DNA of 64,000 nt from Pseudonocardia petroleophila (lineage in GTDB: Bacteria > Actinomycetota > Actinomycetes > Mycobacteriales > Pseudonocardiaceae): assembly GCF_014235185.1 (NCBI RefSeq), contig NZ_CP060131.1, positions 2,549,501 through 2,613,500 of the forward strand. The letters are read 5' to 3'. Made by a program: the position numbers and the translations under genes. Position 1 is the stretch's first letter. Each line of letters starts with the position of its first letter. The notes under the pieces are model-generated. The model was not told the origin of the DNA. It saw only the letters and a list, made by a program, of their open reading frames with translations, and made no database searches. This document shows positions 1 through 8,955 of this stretch, one piece after another.

Positions 1-447
1 TCGCACGAGGTCCCGACGGTCCCCGTCACCCAGTGGATGTTCGACCCGGTGCCCCGCCTGCCCGACCGCCCGCTGCGGACGCCCGCCGGGGAGGTCGACC
101 TCGCGGCGCTGCCGACGGCCTCGGTCCGGGCCGTCCTGGACTGCACCGGCGGCTGGTACTCCGAGCAGGAGTGGCGCGGGGTGCCGGTCTCCGCGCTGGG
201 CCTGCCGGCGTCCGCGTCGATCGACGTCGTCTCGGCCACCGGGTACCGGCGGCGCTTCCCGGCGTCGGGGGCCGGGTCGCTGCTGCTCGCCACGCACCTC
301 GCCGGGCGGCCGCTGTCGGCCGGGCACGGCGCGCCGGTGCGGCTGGTGGCGCCGGGGCGGCGCGGGTTCTGGTGGGTGAAGTGGGTGGTGGCCGTCGAGG
401 TCGTCGACGAGCCGTGGTGGTGGCAGCCGCCGTTCCCGCTGCAGTAG
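1..447 (+). CDS. Molybdopterin-dependent oxidoreductase, C-terminal part (5' truncated by window edge)
   Basis: The reading frame is open from the first base, so the gene begins upstream; the internal Met at 37 is probably not the start. About 148 residues are visible. They resemble the C-terminal part of sulfite-oxidase-type molybdopterin enzymes: a segment DCTGGWYSEQEWRG, then GHGAPVRLVAPGRRGFWWVKWV near the end, which matches the typical Moco-domain close 'G.P.RL..P...G...VKW'. Family members are redox enzymes that bind a pterin-coordinated Mo; the substrate cannot be told from this fragment. An N-terminal membrane segment may lie outside the window. Only 15 bp separate its stop from the convergent acetyltransferase. 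Confidence 0.8.
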   Translation, partial: SHEVPTVPVTQWMFDPVPRLPDRPLRTPAGEVDLAALPTASVRAVLDCTGGWYSEQEWRGVPVSALGLPASASIDVVSATGYRRRFPASGAGSLLLATHLAGRPLSAGHGAPVRLVAPGRRGFWWVKWVVAVEVVDEPWWWQPPFPLQ

Positions 448-462
448 TCACCGCGCCGGTGG

Positions 463-993
463 TCACCGCGCCGCGGGCTCCCCGCCGAGCGGGCGGAACA
501 TGACCGTCAGGCCGACGTCGCCGTGCACGGGGTGGGCGAACGCCCCGGGCACCACGCCGACGGTCGCGAACCCGAGCGAGTGCCACAGCGCCAGCGCGCG
601 GGTGTTCGTCTCGACGACGGCGTTGAACTGGATCCCGCGGAACCCCTGCGCCGCCGACCAGGCGACCACGTGCTCGCCCAGCGCCCGGCCCACCCCGCGG
701 CGCGAGGCCGCCGGGTCGACCATGAAGCTGCCCGTGCCGACGTGCGACCCCGGCCCCCGCTGGTTGGGGCCCGCCTTGGCGCTGCCGAGCACCGTGCCGT
801 CGTCGTCGACGGCGACGAACGTCGCACCCGGGGGCCGGAGCATCCACGTCGCGCGGGCGTCGTCCTCGGTGATGTCGCGGGGGAGCGTGTAGGTCTCGCC
901 CGCCGCCACGATCTCGCGCAGGAACGGCCAGATCGCGGGCCAGTCGTCGGGGGTCGCGTCACGGATCAGCACGGGTGCCAGGATCGCGGGCAT
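463..993 (-). CDS. GNAT-family N-acetyltransferase
   Basis: A protein of about 176 residues with the GNAT fold: strand-forming N-terminus (VLIRDATPDDWPAI), then the acetyl-CoA pyrophosphate loop RRGVGRALGEHVV, and the C-terminal ALALWHSLGFATVGVVPGAF motif. It transfers an acetyl group from acetyl-CoA to an amine; the substrate is unknown, although close relatives include phosphinothricin-type acetyltransferases. I chose the ATG at 993 because GGAGG stands six bases upstream; a GTG at 1008 is an alternative. The start codon shares the tetranucleotide CATG with the ATG of the divergent dehalogenase, so each mRNA leader lies inside the other gene. Confidence 0.85.
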   Translation of the reverse strand: MPAILAPVLIRDATPDDWPAIWPFLREIVAAGETYTLPRDITEDDARATWMLRPPGATFVAVDDDGTVLGSAKAGPNQRGPGSHVGTGSFMVDPAASRRGVGRALGEHVVAWSAAQGFRGIQFNAVVETNTRALALWHSLGFATVGVVPGAFAHPVHGDVGLTVMFRPLGGEPAAR

Positions 994-1897
994 GCGCATC
1001 CTCCGCACCCCCGATCCGCGCTTCGCCGACCTCCCCGGCTTCCCGTACGAGCCCCGCTACGCCGACGTGCCCGACGGCGACGGCGGCACGCTGCGGATGG
1101 CGTGGGTCGAGGACGGCCCCGCCGACGGGCCGGTGGCCCTGCTGCTGCACGGGGAGCCGAGCTGGTCGTTCCTCCACCGGACGATGATCCCCGTCCTGGC
1201 CGCGGCCGGGCTGCGGGTCCTCGCGCCCGACCTCGTCGGGTTCGGCCGCTCCGACAAGCCCGCCGAGATCGGCGACCACTCCTACGCGCGGCACGTCGAG
1301 TGGGTGCGGGCGCTGCTGTTCGACGTGCTCGACCTGCGCGGCGTCACGCTCGTCGGGCAGGACTGGGGCGGGCTGATCGGGCTGCGGCTGGTGGCCGAGC
1401 ACCCGGACCGGTTCGCGGGCGTCGTCGCGGCCAACACCGGGCTGCCCACCGGGGACGTCGACATGCCCGAGGTGTGGTGGCGGTTCCGCCGCGCCGTGGA
1501 GGGCGCGCAGACGCTGGACGTCGCGCGGCTGGTGCAGTCGGGCTGCCGGACGCGGTTCACCGACGCGGTGCGCGCGGCCTACGACGCCCCGTTCCCCGAC
1601 GAGTCGCACAAGGCGGGCCCGCGGGCGATGCCGCTGCTCGTCCCGACCCGGCCCGACGACCCGGCGACGGAGGCCAACCGGGCCGCCTGGTCCGTCCTGC
1701 GCGGGCTGGACCTGCCGTTCCTCTGCGCGTTCAGCGACGGCGACCCGATCACCGCGGCGATGGAGCCGGTGCTGCGCGCGGAGCTGCCCGGCGCCGCGGG
1801 CCGGCGGCACCCGACGATCACCGGCGCCGGGCACTTCCTGCAGGAGGACGCCGGCCCGGAGCTGGCCGCGGCGGTGCTGAGCCTGGTGCGGGGATGA
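992..1897 (+). CDS. dhmA: Haloalkane dehalogenase (alpha/beta hydrolase, HLD-I type)
   Basis: 301 residues of an alpha/beta hydrolase. Visible motifs are the oxyanion segment HGEPSW, the nucleophile elbow GQDWGG (Asp nucleophile, following Trp as halide ligand), a late Asp in SDGDPIT and the catalytic His in GAGHFLQED. The HGEPSW form and the Asp-His-Asp arrangement fit haloalkane dehalogenase subfamily I, which hydrolyses carbon-halogen bonds to alcohol and halide in the cytosol. An epoxide hydrolase is less likely because the Trp after the nucleophile is present and the cap Tyr pattern is not obvious. No transporter or regulator for halocarbons is adjacent. The gene runs towards upp, leaving 37 bp. 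Confidence 0.85.
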   Translation: MRILRTPDPRFADLPGFPYEPRYADVPDGDGGTLRMAWVEDGPADGPVALLLHGEPSWSFLHRTMIPVLAAAGLRVLAPDLVGFGRSDKPAEIGDHSYARHVEWVRALLFDVLDLRGVTLVGQDWGGLIGLRLVAEHPDRFAGVVAANTGLPTGDVDMPEVWWRFRRAVEGAQTLDVARLVQSGCRTRFTDAVRAAYDAPFPDESHKAGPRAMPLLVPTRPDDPATEANRAAWSVLRGLDLPFLCAFSDGDPITAAMEPVLRAELPGAAGRRHPTITGAGHFLQEDAGPELAAAVLSLVRG

Positions 1898-1921
1898 CCG
1901 GGGCCGGGGTGGGGCGGGGGA

Positions 1922-1927
1922 TAACCT
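1922..1927 (+). promoter_or_regulatory. -10 element of upp (leaderless type)
   Basis: TAACCT lies seven bases before the upp ATG, so transcription should start at or next to the start codon. No Shine-Dalgarno sequence fits in the gap. Confidence 0.55.
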
Positions 1928-1934
1928 CCGCGGC

Positions 1935-2561
1935 ATGGATGTCCGCGTCGTCGACCACCCGCTGGCCCTCGCCCGCCTCTCCACGATGCGGGACGCCCGC
2001 ACCGACAACGCGGCCTTCCGGGCCGCGCTGCGCGACCTCACCCTCATGCTCATCTACGAGGCCACCCGCGACGCCCCCGTCGCCACCGCGCCGCTGCACA
2101 CCCCGGTCGCCCGCACCACCGGCTACCGGCTGGCCAGCCCGCCGCTGCTGGTGCCGGTGCTGCGGGCCGGGCTCGGGATGGTCGACGCCGCGCAGGCCCT
2201 GATGCCCGAGGCGCAGATGGGGTTCGTCGGGCTGGCCCGCGACGAGCAGACCCACCAGCCCGTGCCCTACATGGAGTCGCTGCCCGAGTCGCTGGCCGGG
2301 CGGCCGGTGTTCGTGCTCGACCCGATGCTCGCCACCGGCGGCTCGATGGAGCACACGATCCGGATGCTCACCGAGCGCGGCGCCACCGACGTCACCGCGA
2401 TCTGCGTGCTGGCGGCCCCGGAGGGCATCGCGCACCTGGAGCGCAGCGGCCTGCCGGTCCGCGTCGTCACCGGCAGCGTCGACGAGCGGCTCAACGACTC
2501 GGCGTACATCGTCCCGGGTCTGGGGGACGCGGGGGACCGGCAGTTCGGCGCGGTGCCCTAA
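1935..2561 (+). CDS. upp: Uracil phosphoribosyltransferase
   Basis: 208 residues, the usual length for bacterial Upp. The enzyme makes UMP from uracil and PRPP in pyrimidine salvage. The PRPP-binding loop is DPMLATGGS, the flexible hood contains [10 protein letters not shown], and the C-terminal uracil-binding part contains [13 protein letters not shown]. The N-terminus ([18 protein letters not shown]) is typical of the family. It is expressed from its own leaderless-type promoter and ends before a strong hairpin at 2602-2652. It lies near the phosphosugar mutase and purine nucleoside phosphorylase genes, as in mycobacteria (Rv3309c region), giving a small nucleoside-salvage neighbourhood. 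Confidence 0.97.
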   Translation: MDVRVVDHPLALARLSTMRDARTDNAAFRAALRDLTLMLIYEATRDAPVATAPLHTPVARTTGYRLASPPLLVPVLRAGLGMVDAAQALMPEAQMGFVGLARDEQTHQPVPYMESLPESLAGRPVFVLDPMLATGGSMEHTIRMLTERGATDVTAICVLAAPEGIAHLERSGLPVRVVTGSVDERLNDSAYIVPGLGDAGDRQFGAVP

Positions 2562-2601
2562 CCCCGCCCGTCCCGCCCCGCCCCGCCCCGCCCCCCGCAT
2601 T

Positions 2602-2652
2602 GCAGGAAGGCCACCTTGCCGCCATGAGGTGGCGGGATGGTGGCCTTCCTGC
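2602..2652. terminator. Bidirectional hairpin between upp and the TetR gene
   Basis: A perfect 14-bp inverted repeat, 2602-2615 against 2639-2652, encloses a 23-base loop that itself holds CCGCC/GGCGG arms. It sits between two convergent genes, so it probably terminates both. There is no T-tract, as is common in GC-rich actinobacteria. Confidence 0.7.
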
Positions 2653-2672
2653 GACGGGGACGGGCCGCCGCC

Positions 2673-3212
2673 TCAGGGATCGGCCCGCAGCCAGCCGTCC
2701 AGCGCGGCGTGCAGGGCGGCGGGGAAGCCGCCCGCCGCGGCGAGCCCGTGCCGCTCCAGGTCGACGAGCCCGTGCACCAGCGCCTGCACGGCCAGGGCGA
2801 TCGTCGACGGGTCGGCGTCGGGGCGCGGGGCCCGGGCCGCCAGCGCCCGGCACACGGCGTGGGCGAAGGACGGCAGGACCGCGGTGGTCAGGGCGGTGCC
2901 GTGCAGGTGCGGGTCGGCGAGCGCGGTGTCGCGGTAGGCCAGCGCGAGGCGGCCGAGGTGCTCGACCGGGTCGGCCGCGGGTTCGACGGCATCGAGGCGC
3001 TCGGCGAGGTCGTGCACGGCACGGGTGTGCAGGACGTCGAGCAGCGCGGGCTTGCCGCCGAACAGCGCGTAGACCGCGGTGGTGGACGTCCCGCAGTCCT
3101 GGGCGAGCGTGCGCAGGCTCAGCGCCTCGGGGCCGCCGCCGGAGAGCAGCGTGCCCGCACGGTCGAGCAGGCGCTCGCGCAGCGCCGCGTCGTGGACCTT
3201 CGGGCGGGGCAT
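2673..3212 (-). CDS. TetR-family transcriptional regulator
   Basis: 179 residues. The N-terminal helix-turn-helix is clear: ALRERLLDRAGTLL, then LSLRTLAQDCGTSTTAVYALFGGKPALLDVL. The C-terminal half is all-alpha and of the WHG (TetR_C) type, likely binding a small ligand. A -10 element TACTGT sits six bases before the ATG (minus strand, 3224-3219), so the mRNA is probably leaderless. The downstream minus-strand genes begin elsewhere and upp is convergent, so the target is not obvious; autoregulation is possible but no clear operator was seen at the start. Confidence 0.85.
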   Translation of the reverse strand: MPRPKVHDAALRERLLDRAGTLLSGGGPEALSLRTLAQDCGTSTTAVYALFGGKPALLDVLHTRAVHDLAERLDAVEPAADPVEHLGRLALAYRDTALADPHLHGTALTTAVLPSFAHAVCRALAARAPRPDADPSTIALAVQALVHGLVDLERHGLAAAGGFPAALHAALDGWLRADP

Positions 3213-3237
3213 CGCGGCACAGTAGCGCCGGTGGTGC

Positions 3238-3696
3238 TCAGCCGCCGGGCGCGATCGTCGCGGCGAGGGTGCCGCCGAGCTCCGCGCAGGCCGCCAGGTC
3301 GGACGGGCCCGGTGCCCCGGTGACCAGGACGTGGGCCGCGGTCTGCGTCCACCCCAGCCCGCCCGTGACGGTCTCGACCGAGCGCACCGCCCCCTCGACC
3401 CCCAGGTTCCCGTGCACGTAGAGGCCGAAGGGCAGGCCGCGGGTGTCGTCGGCGCAGACGTGGTAGACGGTGTCGAAGAAGTGCTTGAGCGCCCCGGACA
3501 TGTACCCGATGTTGGCGGGCGTGCCGAGCACGACCGCGTCGGCGGCGAGCAGGTCGGACGCCGTGGCGGCCAGCGCCGCCCGGCGCACCACCTCCACCCC
3601 GGTGATCTCCGGGTCGTGCGCCCCGCGCAGCACGGCGTCGAGCATCTCCGCCGTCGACGGTGACGGCGTGTGGTGGACGACGAGCAGCCGGCTCAC
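3238..3696 (-). CDS. Flavodoxin/NADPH-dependent FMN reductase-like protein
   Basis: 152 residues with a flavodoxin-like fold: first strand and phosphate loop SRLLVVHHTPSPSTAEML, then ADAVVLGTPANIGYMSGALKHFFDTVY, a typical WrbA/FMN-reductase segment that holds flavin and the ring-stacking Tyr. It probably reduces quinones or other small electrophiles with FMN; the substrate is unknown. The GTG start overlaps the TGA of the upstream lyase-like gene in a GTGA, so the two are translationally coupled. It is the last gene of the three-gene minus-strand run 6115-3238. Confidence 0.75.
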   Translation of the reverse strand: MSRLLVVHHTPSPSTAEMLDAVLRGAHDPEITGVEVVRRAALAATASDLLAADAVVLGTPANIGYMSGALKHFFDTVYHVCADDTRGLPFGLYVHGNLGVEGAVRSVETVTGGLGWTQTAAHVLVTGAPGPSDLAACAELGGTLAATIAPGG

Positions 3697-4547
3697 CCCG
3701 GCACCCGCGCCAGCGTCCCGGACTCCAGCGCCACCCACACCGCGCCGTCCGGGCCGACGGCGAGGCCGTGCGGTTCGCGGCCCGGCGCGAGGTCGACGCG
3801 GCGCCGCACCTCGCCCCCGGCGACGTCGACGACGTGCGCGGTGCCCCAGTCGGTGACCCGGCACCCGTCGGCCACCGCGGCGACGGCGTGCGGCTTCGCG
3901 CCGGGACCGAGCGGGACCTCGGTGACCGCGCCGTCGGCGGCGACGTGCGCGACGGAGCCCGCCAGGATCTGCGCGACCCACACCCCGTCCGCACCGGCCG
4001 CGATGCCGACCGGGCCGCCGTCCGCCGTCGGCAGCGCGACGACGTCGACCTCCCCGTCGGCGAACCGGGCCAGCGCCCCGGCGCCGTTGAGCGCGACCCA
4101 GACCGTGCCGTCGGGCGCGGCGGTCACGGCGGCGGGCCGGGATCCGGGCGGCAGCGCCCAGGTCCGCGCCGCGCCGTCGGGGGTGAGCAGCCCGAGCGCG
4201 TCGGTGCCCGTCGCGGTGAACCACACCCCGTCCGCGGCGGGCGCCACGCCGTAGGGCGCGCTGCCGGCGGGCACGGGGAAGCGGGTCGGGCGACCGTCGC
4301 GGTCGACGTGGCCGACGGCGTCGTCGCCGGTCCGGCTGAACCACACCGCGCCGTCCGGGGCGGCGCACAGGACCGACGGGCGGCAGTCCGGATCGTCCAG
4401 GTCGGTGACCCGCGGCCGCCCGGCCCGCCCGTCGGGGTGCACGGGCACCCGGGCGACGGCACCGGCGTGCACGAGCGTCACCCAGACCGCGTCCACGGTG
4501 GCGGTGACGCCGTAGGGCCCGGACCCGGGCGGGAACTCGATCGTCAT
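3693..4547 (-). CDS. Virginiamycin B lyase-like (Vgb/SMP-30 type) beta-propeller
   Basis: 284 residues built of repeated 40-residue blades with the pattern 'P.GVA...DGVWFT...D.LG...PDG': APYGVAPAADGVWFTA, RPAAVTAAPDGTVWVAL, PVGIAAGADGVWVAQ and PHGLAVGPDGAVWVAL. This is the beta-propeller signature of streptogramin B lyases and their many uncharacterised homologues. True Vgb opens the streptogramin B ring by beta-elimination; most homologues have no proven activity, so resistance should not be assumed. No signal peptide is seen. Its ATG overlaps the stop of the mutase gene (ATGA) and its stop overlaps the reductase start, so the three genes form an operon. Confidence 0.7.
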   Translation of the reverse strand: MTIEFPPGSGPYGVTATVDAVWVTLVHAGAVARVPVHPDGRAGRPRVTDLDDPDCRPSVLCAAPDGAVWFSRTGDDAVGHVDRDGRPTRFPVPAGSAPYGVAPAADGVWFTATGTDALGLLTPDGAARTWALPPGSRPAAVTAAPDGTVWVALNGAGALARFADGEVDVVALPTADGGPVGIAAGADGVWVAQILAGSVAHVAADGAVTEVPLGPGAKPHAVAAVADGCRVTDWGTAHVVDVAGGEVRRRVDLAPGREPHGLAVGPDGAVWVALESGTLARVPG

Positions 4548-6115
4548 CCGTCCCCCAGCAGTGCGGTGACGGTGGCCGCGAGCGCGTCGAGCCGGGCCTG
4601 CGCGCGGGCCCGGTCGCCGTGCTCGACCACCTCCAGGTACGCCTTCAGCTTGGGTTCCGTGCCCGAGGGCCGGATCACCAGCCGCTCCCCGTCGCGGCGC
4701 AGCACCAGCACGTCCGGGGCGGGCCGGGTGACGGCCCAGCCCGGCGGCGGGGCGTCGCGCAGCCGGGCCACGGCGGAGTCGCGGGGGCCGGGCTCCATCC
4801 GCACGGAGATGCCGCGGGTGAGGTGGACGCCGTGCCGGGCGGACAGCTCGTCGAGCCGGTCGAGCAGGCCCTTCCCCTCGGCGGCGAGACCGGCCGCGAG
4901 GTCGCAGGCGACGGTGGCGGCCGCGATCCCGTCCTTGTCGTTGACGGCCCCGGGGTCCACGCAGTAGCCGAGCGCCTCCTCGTAGCCGTACACCAGGCCG
5001 GGCCCGCCGCGGACGATCCACTTGAAGCCGGTGAGCGTCTCGGCGAACCGTGCGCCGTACCCGGCCGCGACCGACCGCAGCATCGACGACGACACGACCG
5101 TCGTGGCCACCAGCGGGTCGTCGTGGGAACCGGTGCGCAGCAGGTGGTCGCCGAGCAGCACGCCGGTCTCGTCGCCGGTGAGCATGCGCCAGCCCCCGGC
5201 CGCGGGGACGCCGAGGGCGCAGCGGTCGGCGTCGGGGTCCAGGGCGATCGCGAGGTCGGCCCCCACCTCCGCGGCCAGCGCGAGCAGCGCGTCGGTGGCG
5301 CCGGGCTCCTCCGGGTTGGGAAAGGTGACCGTCGGGAAGTCGGGGTCGGGCGCGGCCTGGGCCGCCACGACGTGGACGTCGGTGAACCCGGCACGGCGCA
5401 GCGCGTGCACCGCCGTGGCCCCGCCGACGCCGTGCATCGGGGTGAGTGCGACGCGCAGGGTGCGGGCGGTGCCCCGGGGGAGCCGTCCGACGCGGTCCAG
5501 GTAGGACTCCGTCACGTCCGCACCGGACACGTCACCGCCGGTGGGGACCGAGACGGCGGCCGGGGCGGCCGTGATGGCCGCCTCGATCTCCGCGTCCGAC
5601 GGGGGAGCGAGCTGCGCGCCGTCGGCGAGGTAGACCTTGTAGCCGTTGTCGGCAGGCGGGTTGTGCGACGCCGTGATCTGCACCCCGGCCACCGCCCCCA
5701 GCTCCCGGACGGCGAACGCGAGCACCGGCGTCGGGAGGGGGGAGGGCAGGGTGCGCACCGCGAACCCCGCGCCCGCGAGCACGTCGGCGGCCGCCGCGGC
5801 GAACGCCTCCGACCCGTGCCGGGCGTCGCGCCCGACCACCACGGTGCCGCGGGCCCCGTCGCGGGCCAGCCAGGCCGCGAGCCCGGCCGTCGCCCGGCGG
5901 ACCACGGCCACGTTCATCCCGGCCGGCCCGGCCCGCACCGGCCCGCGCAGCCCGGCGGTGCCGAAGCGCAGCATCCCGGACATCCGGTCGGCCAGATCGT
6001 CGTCGGGACCCCCCGCCATGACGTCGGCGAGCACCCGCTGCAGCTCGGCGCGCGTCGCGGGGTCGGGGTCGTCGGCGATCCAGCGCAGTGCCGCGTCCCG
6101 GAGCGCGGGCCTCAT
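4544..6115 (-). CDS. pmmB: Phosphomannomutase/phosphoglucomutase
   Basis: 523 residues of the alpha-D-phosphohexomutase family. The phosphoserine loop is TASHNPP (around residue 165), the Mg2+ loop is DPDADRC, the sugar-binding segment is YEEALGYCVDP and the phosphate-binding C-terminal loop is RPSGTEPK. The enzyme interconverts 1-phospho and 6-phospho sugars, feeding GDP-mannose and glycan synthesis or ribose-1-phosphate handling. It lies next to purine nucleoside phosphorylase as in mycobacteria (pmmB-deoD), which favours a PgmB/DeoB-like salvage role. Only 40 bp follow the phosphorylase stop, and the next gene overlaps by four bases, so it is probably cotranscribed with both sides. Confidence 0.92.
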   Translation of the reverse strand: MRPALRDAALRWIADDPDPATRAELQRVLADVMAGGPDDDLADRMSGMLRFGTAGLRGPVRAGPAGMNVAVVRRATAGLAAWLARDGARGTVVVGRDARHGSEAFAAAAADVLAGAGFAVRTLPSPLPTPVLAFAVRELGAVAGVQITASHNPPADNGYKVYLADGAQLAPPSDAEIEAAITAAPAAVSVPTGGDVSGADVTESYLDRVGRLPRGTARTLRVALTPMHGVGGATAVHALRRAGFTDVHVVAAQAAPDPDFPTVTFPNPEEPGATDALLALAAEVGADLAIALDPDADRCALGVPAAGGWRMLTGDETGVLLGDHLLRTGSHDDPLVATTVVSSSMLRSVAAGYGARFAETLTGFKWIVRGGPGLVYGYEEALGYCVDPGAVNDKDGIAAATVACDLAAGLAAEGKGLLDRLDELSARHGVHLTRGISVRMEPGPRDSAVARLRDAPPPGWAVTRPAPDVLVLRRDGERLVIRPSGTEPKLKAYLEVVEHGDRARAQARLDALAATVTALLGDG

Positions 6116-6155
6116 GCCCGTGCGCGGAAGGGGTCGCCGGGGCGGCCGTTCCCGC

Positions 6156-6938
6156 TCACGACCGCGCCACCAGCTCGCGCAGCAGCCCGCCCATCCGCCC
6201 GGCCGCCGCGGCGCCCGCCTCCAGCACCTCGTGGTGGTCCAGCGGGGCGCCGCTCAGACCCGCGGCCAGGTTCGTCACCAGCGACAGCCCGAACACCTCG
6301 ACGCCGAGCGCGCGCGCCGCGATCGCCTCCAGCACCGTCGACATCCCCACGAGGTCGGCGCCCAGCCCGCGGAACATGCGGATCTCGGCGGGCGTCTCGA
6401 AGTGCGGACCGGTCAGCCCGGCGTAGACGCCCTCGGCGAGCGTCGGGTCGATCTCGCGGGCGAGCGCGCGCAGCCGGGGGGAGTAGAGGTCGGTGAGGTC
6501 GACGAACTGCGCACCGCGCAGCGGCGACGTCGCCGTCATGTTGAGCTGGTCGGAGATCAGGACCGGGTCACCGACGGCCATGCCCTCGCGGATGCCGCCC
6601 GCCGCGTTCGTCAGTACGACGGTGGAGACGCCCGCGGCGGCGGCGGTGCGCACGCCGTGCACGACCGGGTCGACGCCGTGGCCCTCGTAGAGGTGGGTGC
6701 GCCCGAGCAGCACCAGCACCCGCCGGTCGCCGACCGGGACCGACCGCACCGTGCCGCCGTGGCCCGTCACGGTGGGGGCGAGGAAGCCGGGCAGGTCGGC
6801 CATCGGGATCTCGTGGGTGGCCTCGCCGATCAGGTCGGCGGCCGGGCGCCAGCCCGACCCCAGCACCACGGCCACGTCGTGGGTGGGCACCCCGGTGGCC
6901 TCGGCCAGCGCGGCCGCCGCGCTCTCGTGCTCGCTCAT
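6156..6938 (-). CDS. punA: Purine-nucleoside phosphorylase (trimeric class)
   Basis: 260 residues. Motifs of the trimeric low-mass class are all present: VVLGSGW (phosphate), [16 protein letters not shown] and the base site [14 protein letters not shown]. It splits guanosine or inosine and deoxy forms with phosphate to base plus (deoxy)ribose-1-phosphate in the cytosol. It opens the punA-pmmB run. A -10 element TAGGCT (minus strand, 6951-6946) lies seven bases before the ATG, which implies a leaderless transcript. A hexameric DeoD is excluded by sequence type. Confidence 0.95.
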   Translation of the reverse strand: MSEHESAAAALAEATGVPTHDVAVVLGSGWRPAADLIGEATHEIPMADLPGFLAPTVTGHGGTVRSVPVGDRRVLVLLGRTHLYEGHGVDPVVHGVRTAAAAGVSTVVLTNAAGGIREGMAVGDPVLISDQLNMTATSPLRGAQFVDLTDLYSPRLRALAREIDPTLAEGVYAGLTGPHFETPAEIRMFRGLGADLVGMSTVLEAIAARALGVEVFGLSLVTNLAAGLSGAPLDHHEVLEAGAAAAGRMGGLLRELVARS

Positions 6939-6963
6939 GACGGGCAGCCTACGGGCCGCGCGA

Positions 6964-8667
6964 TCAGTCCCCCGCGGTGGCGAAACCGTCCATGAGCACG
7001 TCGAACAGGGCCTCGGTGGTGCCCTCGCCGCGGTTTCCCGGGACGGTGAGCCGGGCCACCCACACCGCGTCGCCGTCGGCGGGAACCAGCGCCAGCCAGG
7101 TGGCGCGCTCCTGGCCGTGGCGCTCGGTGCGGTAGGTCAGGCGGTCGTCGAGGAGCGGGGTCTGCTCCAGCGACTCGACGCCGAGCACGTCGGTGGTGAG
7201 CCCGGCGAGCGCCGCGTCGCGGGACTCGGCCCGCTCCACCGTGAACTCCTCCGTGCCGTCCGGGCTGACGAACGACGCCGAGCGCGCGCCGTCGACGGTC
7301 TCGTGGGCGAACTGGGTCCACCCGACCGGCACGTCGGCGTCGAAGCCGAGGGGGTCGAGGTGCGAGATCAGCGCGGTGCCCGCCGAGGTCACCGTGATCG
7401 TGCCGAACGGCGACTGCCCGCCGACCATCCGCGTGATCGCCCAGCCCGCCGCCGTGCCGAGCAGCACGACCAGCGCCCCCGCGACGACGAGCGCCACGGC
7501 CTGCAGCGGCGACGCGGGCGCGGCGGGCGGCTGCGCGCGGGGGCGGGGCGGGCGCAGGAGGTCGGTGCGCGGGGGCTCGGCGTAGTGGGGGTCGCCGTAG
7601 TGCGGTTCGGCGTAGGGGGACTCGGTCCGGAGGGGGTCGGGCCGCGGCCCGAGCGGGCGTCCGGGCGGGCCGGGCAGCGGGCCGGGGTCGGCGGCGAGCG
7701 GGGCCGGGGTCGGGGCCCGCGCCTCCAGCACCGCGGAGCTGCGCTCGGGCGCGTAGTCGGGCGGCGGGTCGACCGCCGGGGTGACGAACGAGGCCAGCGT
7801 CGGCGCGTCGGGCGAGCCGGGGTACATGGGGTCGTCGGGGTCGGAGATCAGCGGCCGCAGCCGGATGCGCACCTCGTCGAGGGGCATCCGGGCGTCCGGG
7901 TCCTTCACCATCAGCGCCGCGATGACCTCCGCCACCGGGCCGCCGCTGCGGGTGCGGGGCACGTCGCCGTCGACGACCTCGGTGATCGTCTGCACCGGGT
8001 CGCCCCCGACGTCGTAGGGCGGGCGGCCCTCCACGGCGGCGAACAGCGTGGCGCCCAGGCCCCACAGGTCGGCGGCGGGCGTCACGGGCTGGCCGGCGGC
8101 CACCTCCGGCGCGATGTAGGCGGGGGAGCCGAGGACGAGGCCCGCGCTCGTCATCGGGGCGTCGGCGACGTTGCGGGCGATGCCGAAGTCGGTGAGCTTG
8201 ACGCGCCCGTCGTCGGCGATGAGGACGTTGCCCGGCTTGACGTCACGGTGCGTGATCCCCGCGCGGTGCGCGGCCCGCAGACCCCCCGCGGTGGCGTAAC
8301 CGACCACAGCGGCCTGCCCGACGGACAGCGCGCCGTGGTCGGCGATCATCTCCGCGAGGTTGCGCGAGGGCACCAGCTCCAGCACGACGACGGGCTCTCC
8401 GTCGGCCTCGACCACGTCGAACACCGTGATGACGTTGGGGTGCGACAGCCCGCCGACGGCCCGCGCCTCGCGCAGGATCCGTTCCCGCATGTCGAGCGCC
8501 TCGCGGTCGCCGACGCCGTGCGGGACGCGCAGCTCCTTCACCGCGACGCGGCGGCGCAGCACCTCGTCGTAGCCGGCCCAGACCGTGCCCATGGCGCCGC
8601 TGCCGATCTTGCCGGACAGCAGGTACCGCCCGCCGATGCGGCGCTGTCCGTCATCCGGCGTCGTCAC
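6964..8667 (-). CDS. Transmembrane serine/threonine protein kinase
   Basis: 567 residues. A Hanks-type kinase domain fills residues 10-280: glycine loop [10 protein letters not shown], Lys44 in AVKEL, catalytic HRDVKPGN with Asp142, DFG in [11 protein letters not shown] in AYIAPE. A Pro/Arg-rich linker follows (to about 380), then one membrane helix ([20 protein letters not shown]) and an extracellular domain of about 160 residues. That domain has no PASTA repeat; its [13 protein letters not shown]...[14 protein letters not shown] pattern resembles exported lipoprotein-like sensor domains. It should phosphorylate cytosolic targets in response to an external cue. A CAGAAT box six bases before the GTG suggests a leaderless mRNA. 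Confidence 0.9.
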   Translation of the reverse strand: MTTPDDGQRRIGGRYLLSGKIGSGAMGTVWAGYDEVLRRRVAVKELRVPHGVGDREALDMRERILREARAVGGLSHPNVITVFDVVEADGEPVVVLELVPSRNLAEMIADHGALSVGQAAVVGYATAGGLRAAHRAGITHRDVKPGNVLIADDGRVKLTDFGIARNVADAPMTSAGLVLGSPAYIAPEVAAGQPVTPAADLWGLGATLFAAVEGRPPYDVGGDPVQTITEVVDGDVPRTRSGGPVAEVIAALMVKDPDARMPLDEVRIRLRPLISDPDDPMYPGSPDAPTLASFVTPAVDPPPDYAPERSSAVLEARAPTPAPLAADPGPLPGPPGRPLGPRPDPLRTESPYAEPHYGDPHYAEPPRTDLLRPPRPRAQPPAAPASPLQAVALVVAGALVVLLGTAAGWAITRMVGGQSPFGTITVTSAGTALISHLDPLGFDADVPVGWTQFAHETVDGARSASFVSPDGTEEFTVERAESRDAALAGLTTDVLGVESLEQTPLLDDRLTYRTERHGQERATWLALVPADGDAVWVARLTVPGNRGEGTTEALFDVLMDGFATAGD

Positions 8668-8721
8668 CGGCCCATTCTGACGACCGCGTATCGCCCGGGT
8701 GCACGGGGTACTCCTGCCCGC

Positions 8722-8955
8722 ATGACTCCCGCGGAACGTGCCGAGGTGAGACGAACGGCGAAACGGGCCGTTCGTCGCCGACGTGGATCACCACTCGTCG
8801 CGGCCCCGACGCCCGTCCGCAGCAGATCCGCGACACCTCGGCGAGCGTTTCCCTACGTGACCGATTTGCGCTTGGTACACCGCCGTCCGGGTGAGCACCA
8901 TGGCCCGATGCAGGACAGAGCAGAGATGCACGTCCGGAGCGGGGGTGTGCAGTGA
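8722..8955 (+). CDS. Possible small basic ORF coupled to the M20 gene
   Basis: An ATG-started 77-codon frame whose TGA overlaps the GTG of the amidohydrolase in a GTGA, the same coupling used by several real gene pairs here. The product is very basic at its N-terminus (AEVRRTAKRAVRRRR) and resembles nothing I know. It spans the hairpin at 8750-8776. It could be a leader peptide gene, a small regulator or chance. Base composition around 8830-8900 is less GC-rich than nearby genes, which argues against strong coding bias. Confidence 0.3.
   Translation: MTPAERAEVRRTAKRAVRRRRGSPLVAAPTPVRSRSATPRRAFPYVTDLRLVHRRPGEHHGPMQDRAEMHVRSGGVQ
8750..8776. promoter_or_regulatory. Inverted repeat between kinase and amidohydrolase genes
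   Basis: GACGAACGG (8750-8758) is repeated inverted at 8768-8776 around nine bases. It lies between two divergent genes, so a terminator is unlikely; an operator or an attenuator within the small ORF leader is more plausible. Confidence 0.4.

Noticed and set aside
2562..2600. CCCCG tandem run as a functional repeat
   Set aside because: It is a short low-complexity stretch of about four units between stop codon and terminator; no sign of function.
3693..4547. Streptogramin B resistance gene
   Set aside because: The Vgb-like propeller family is broad, and sequence alone does not show lyase activity. Annotated only as lyase-like.
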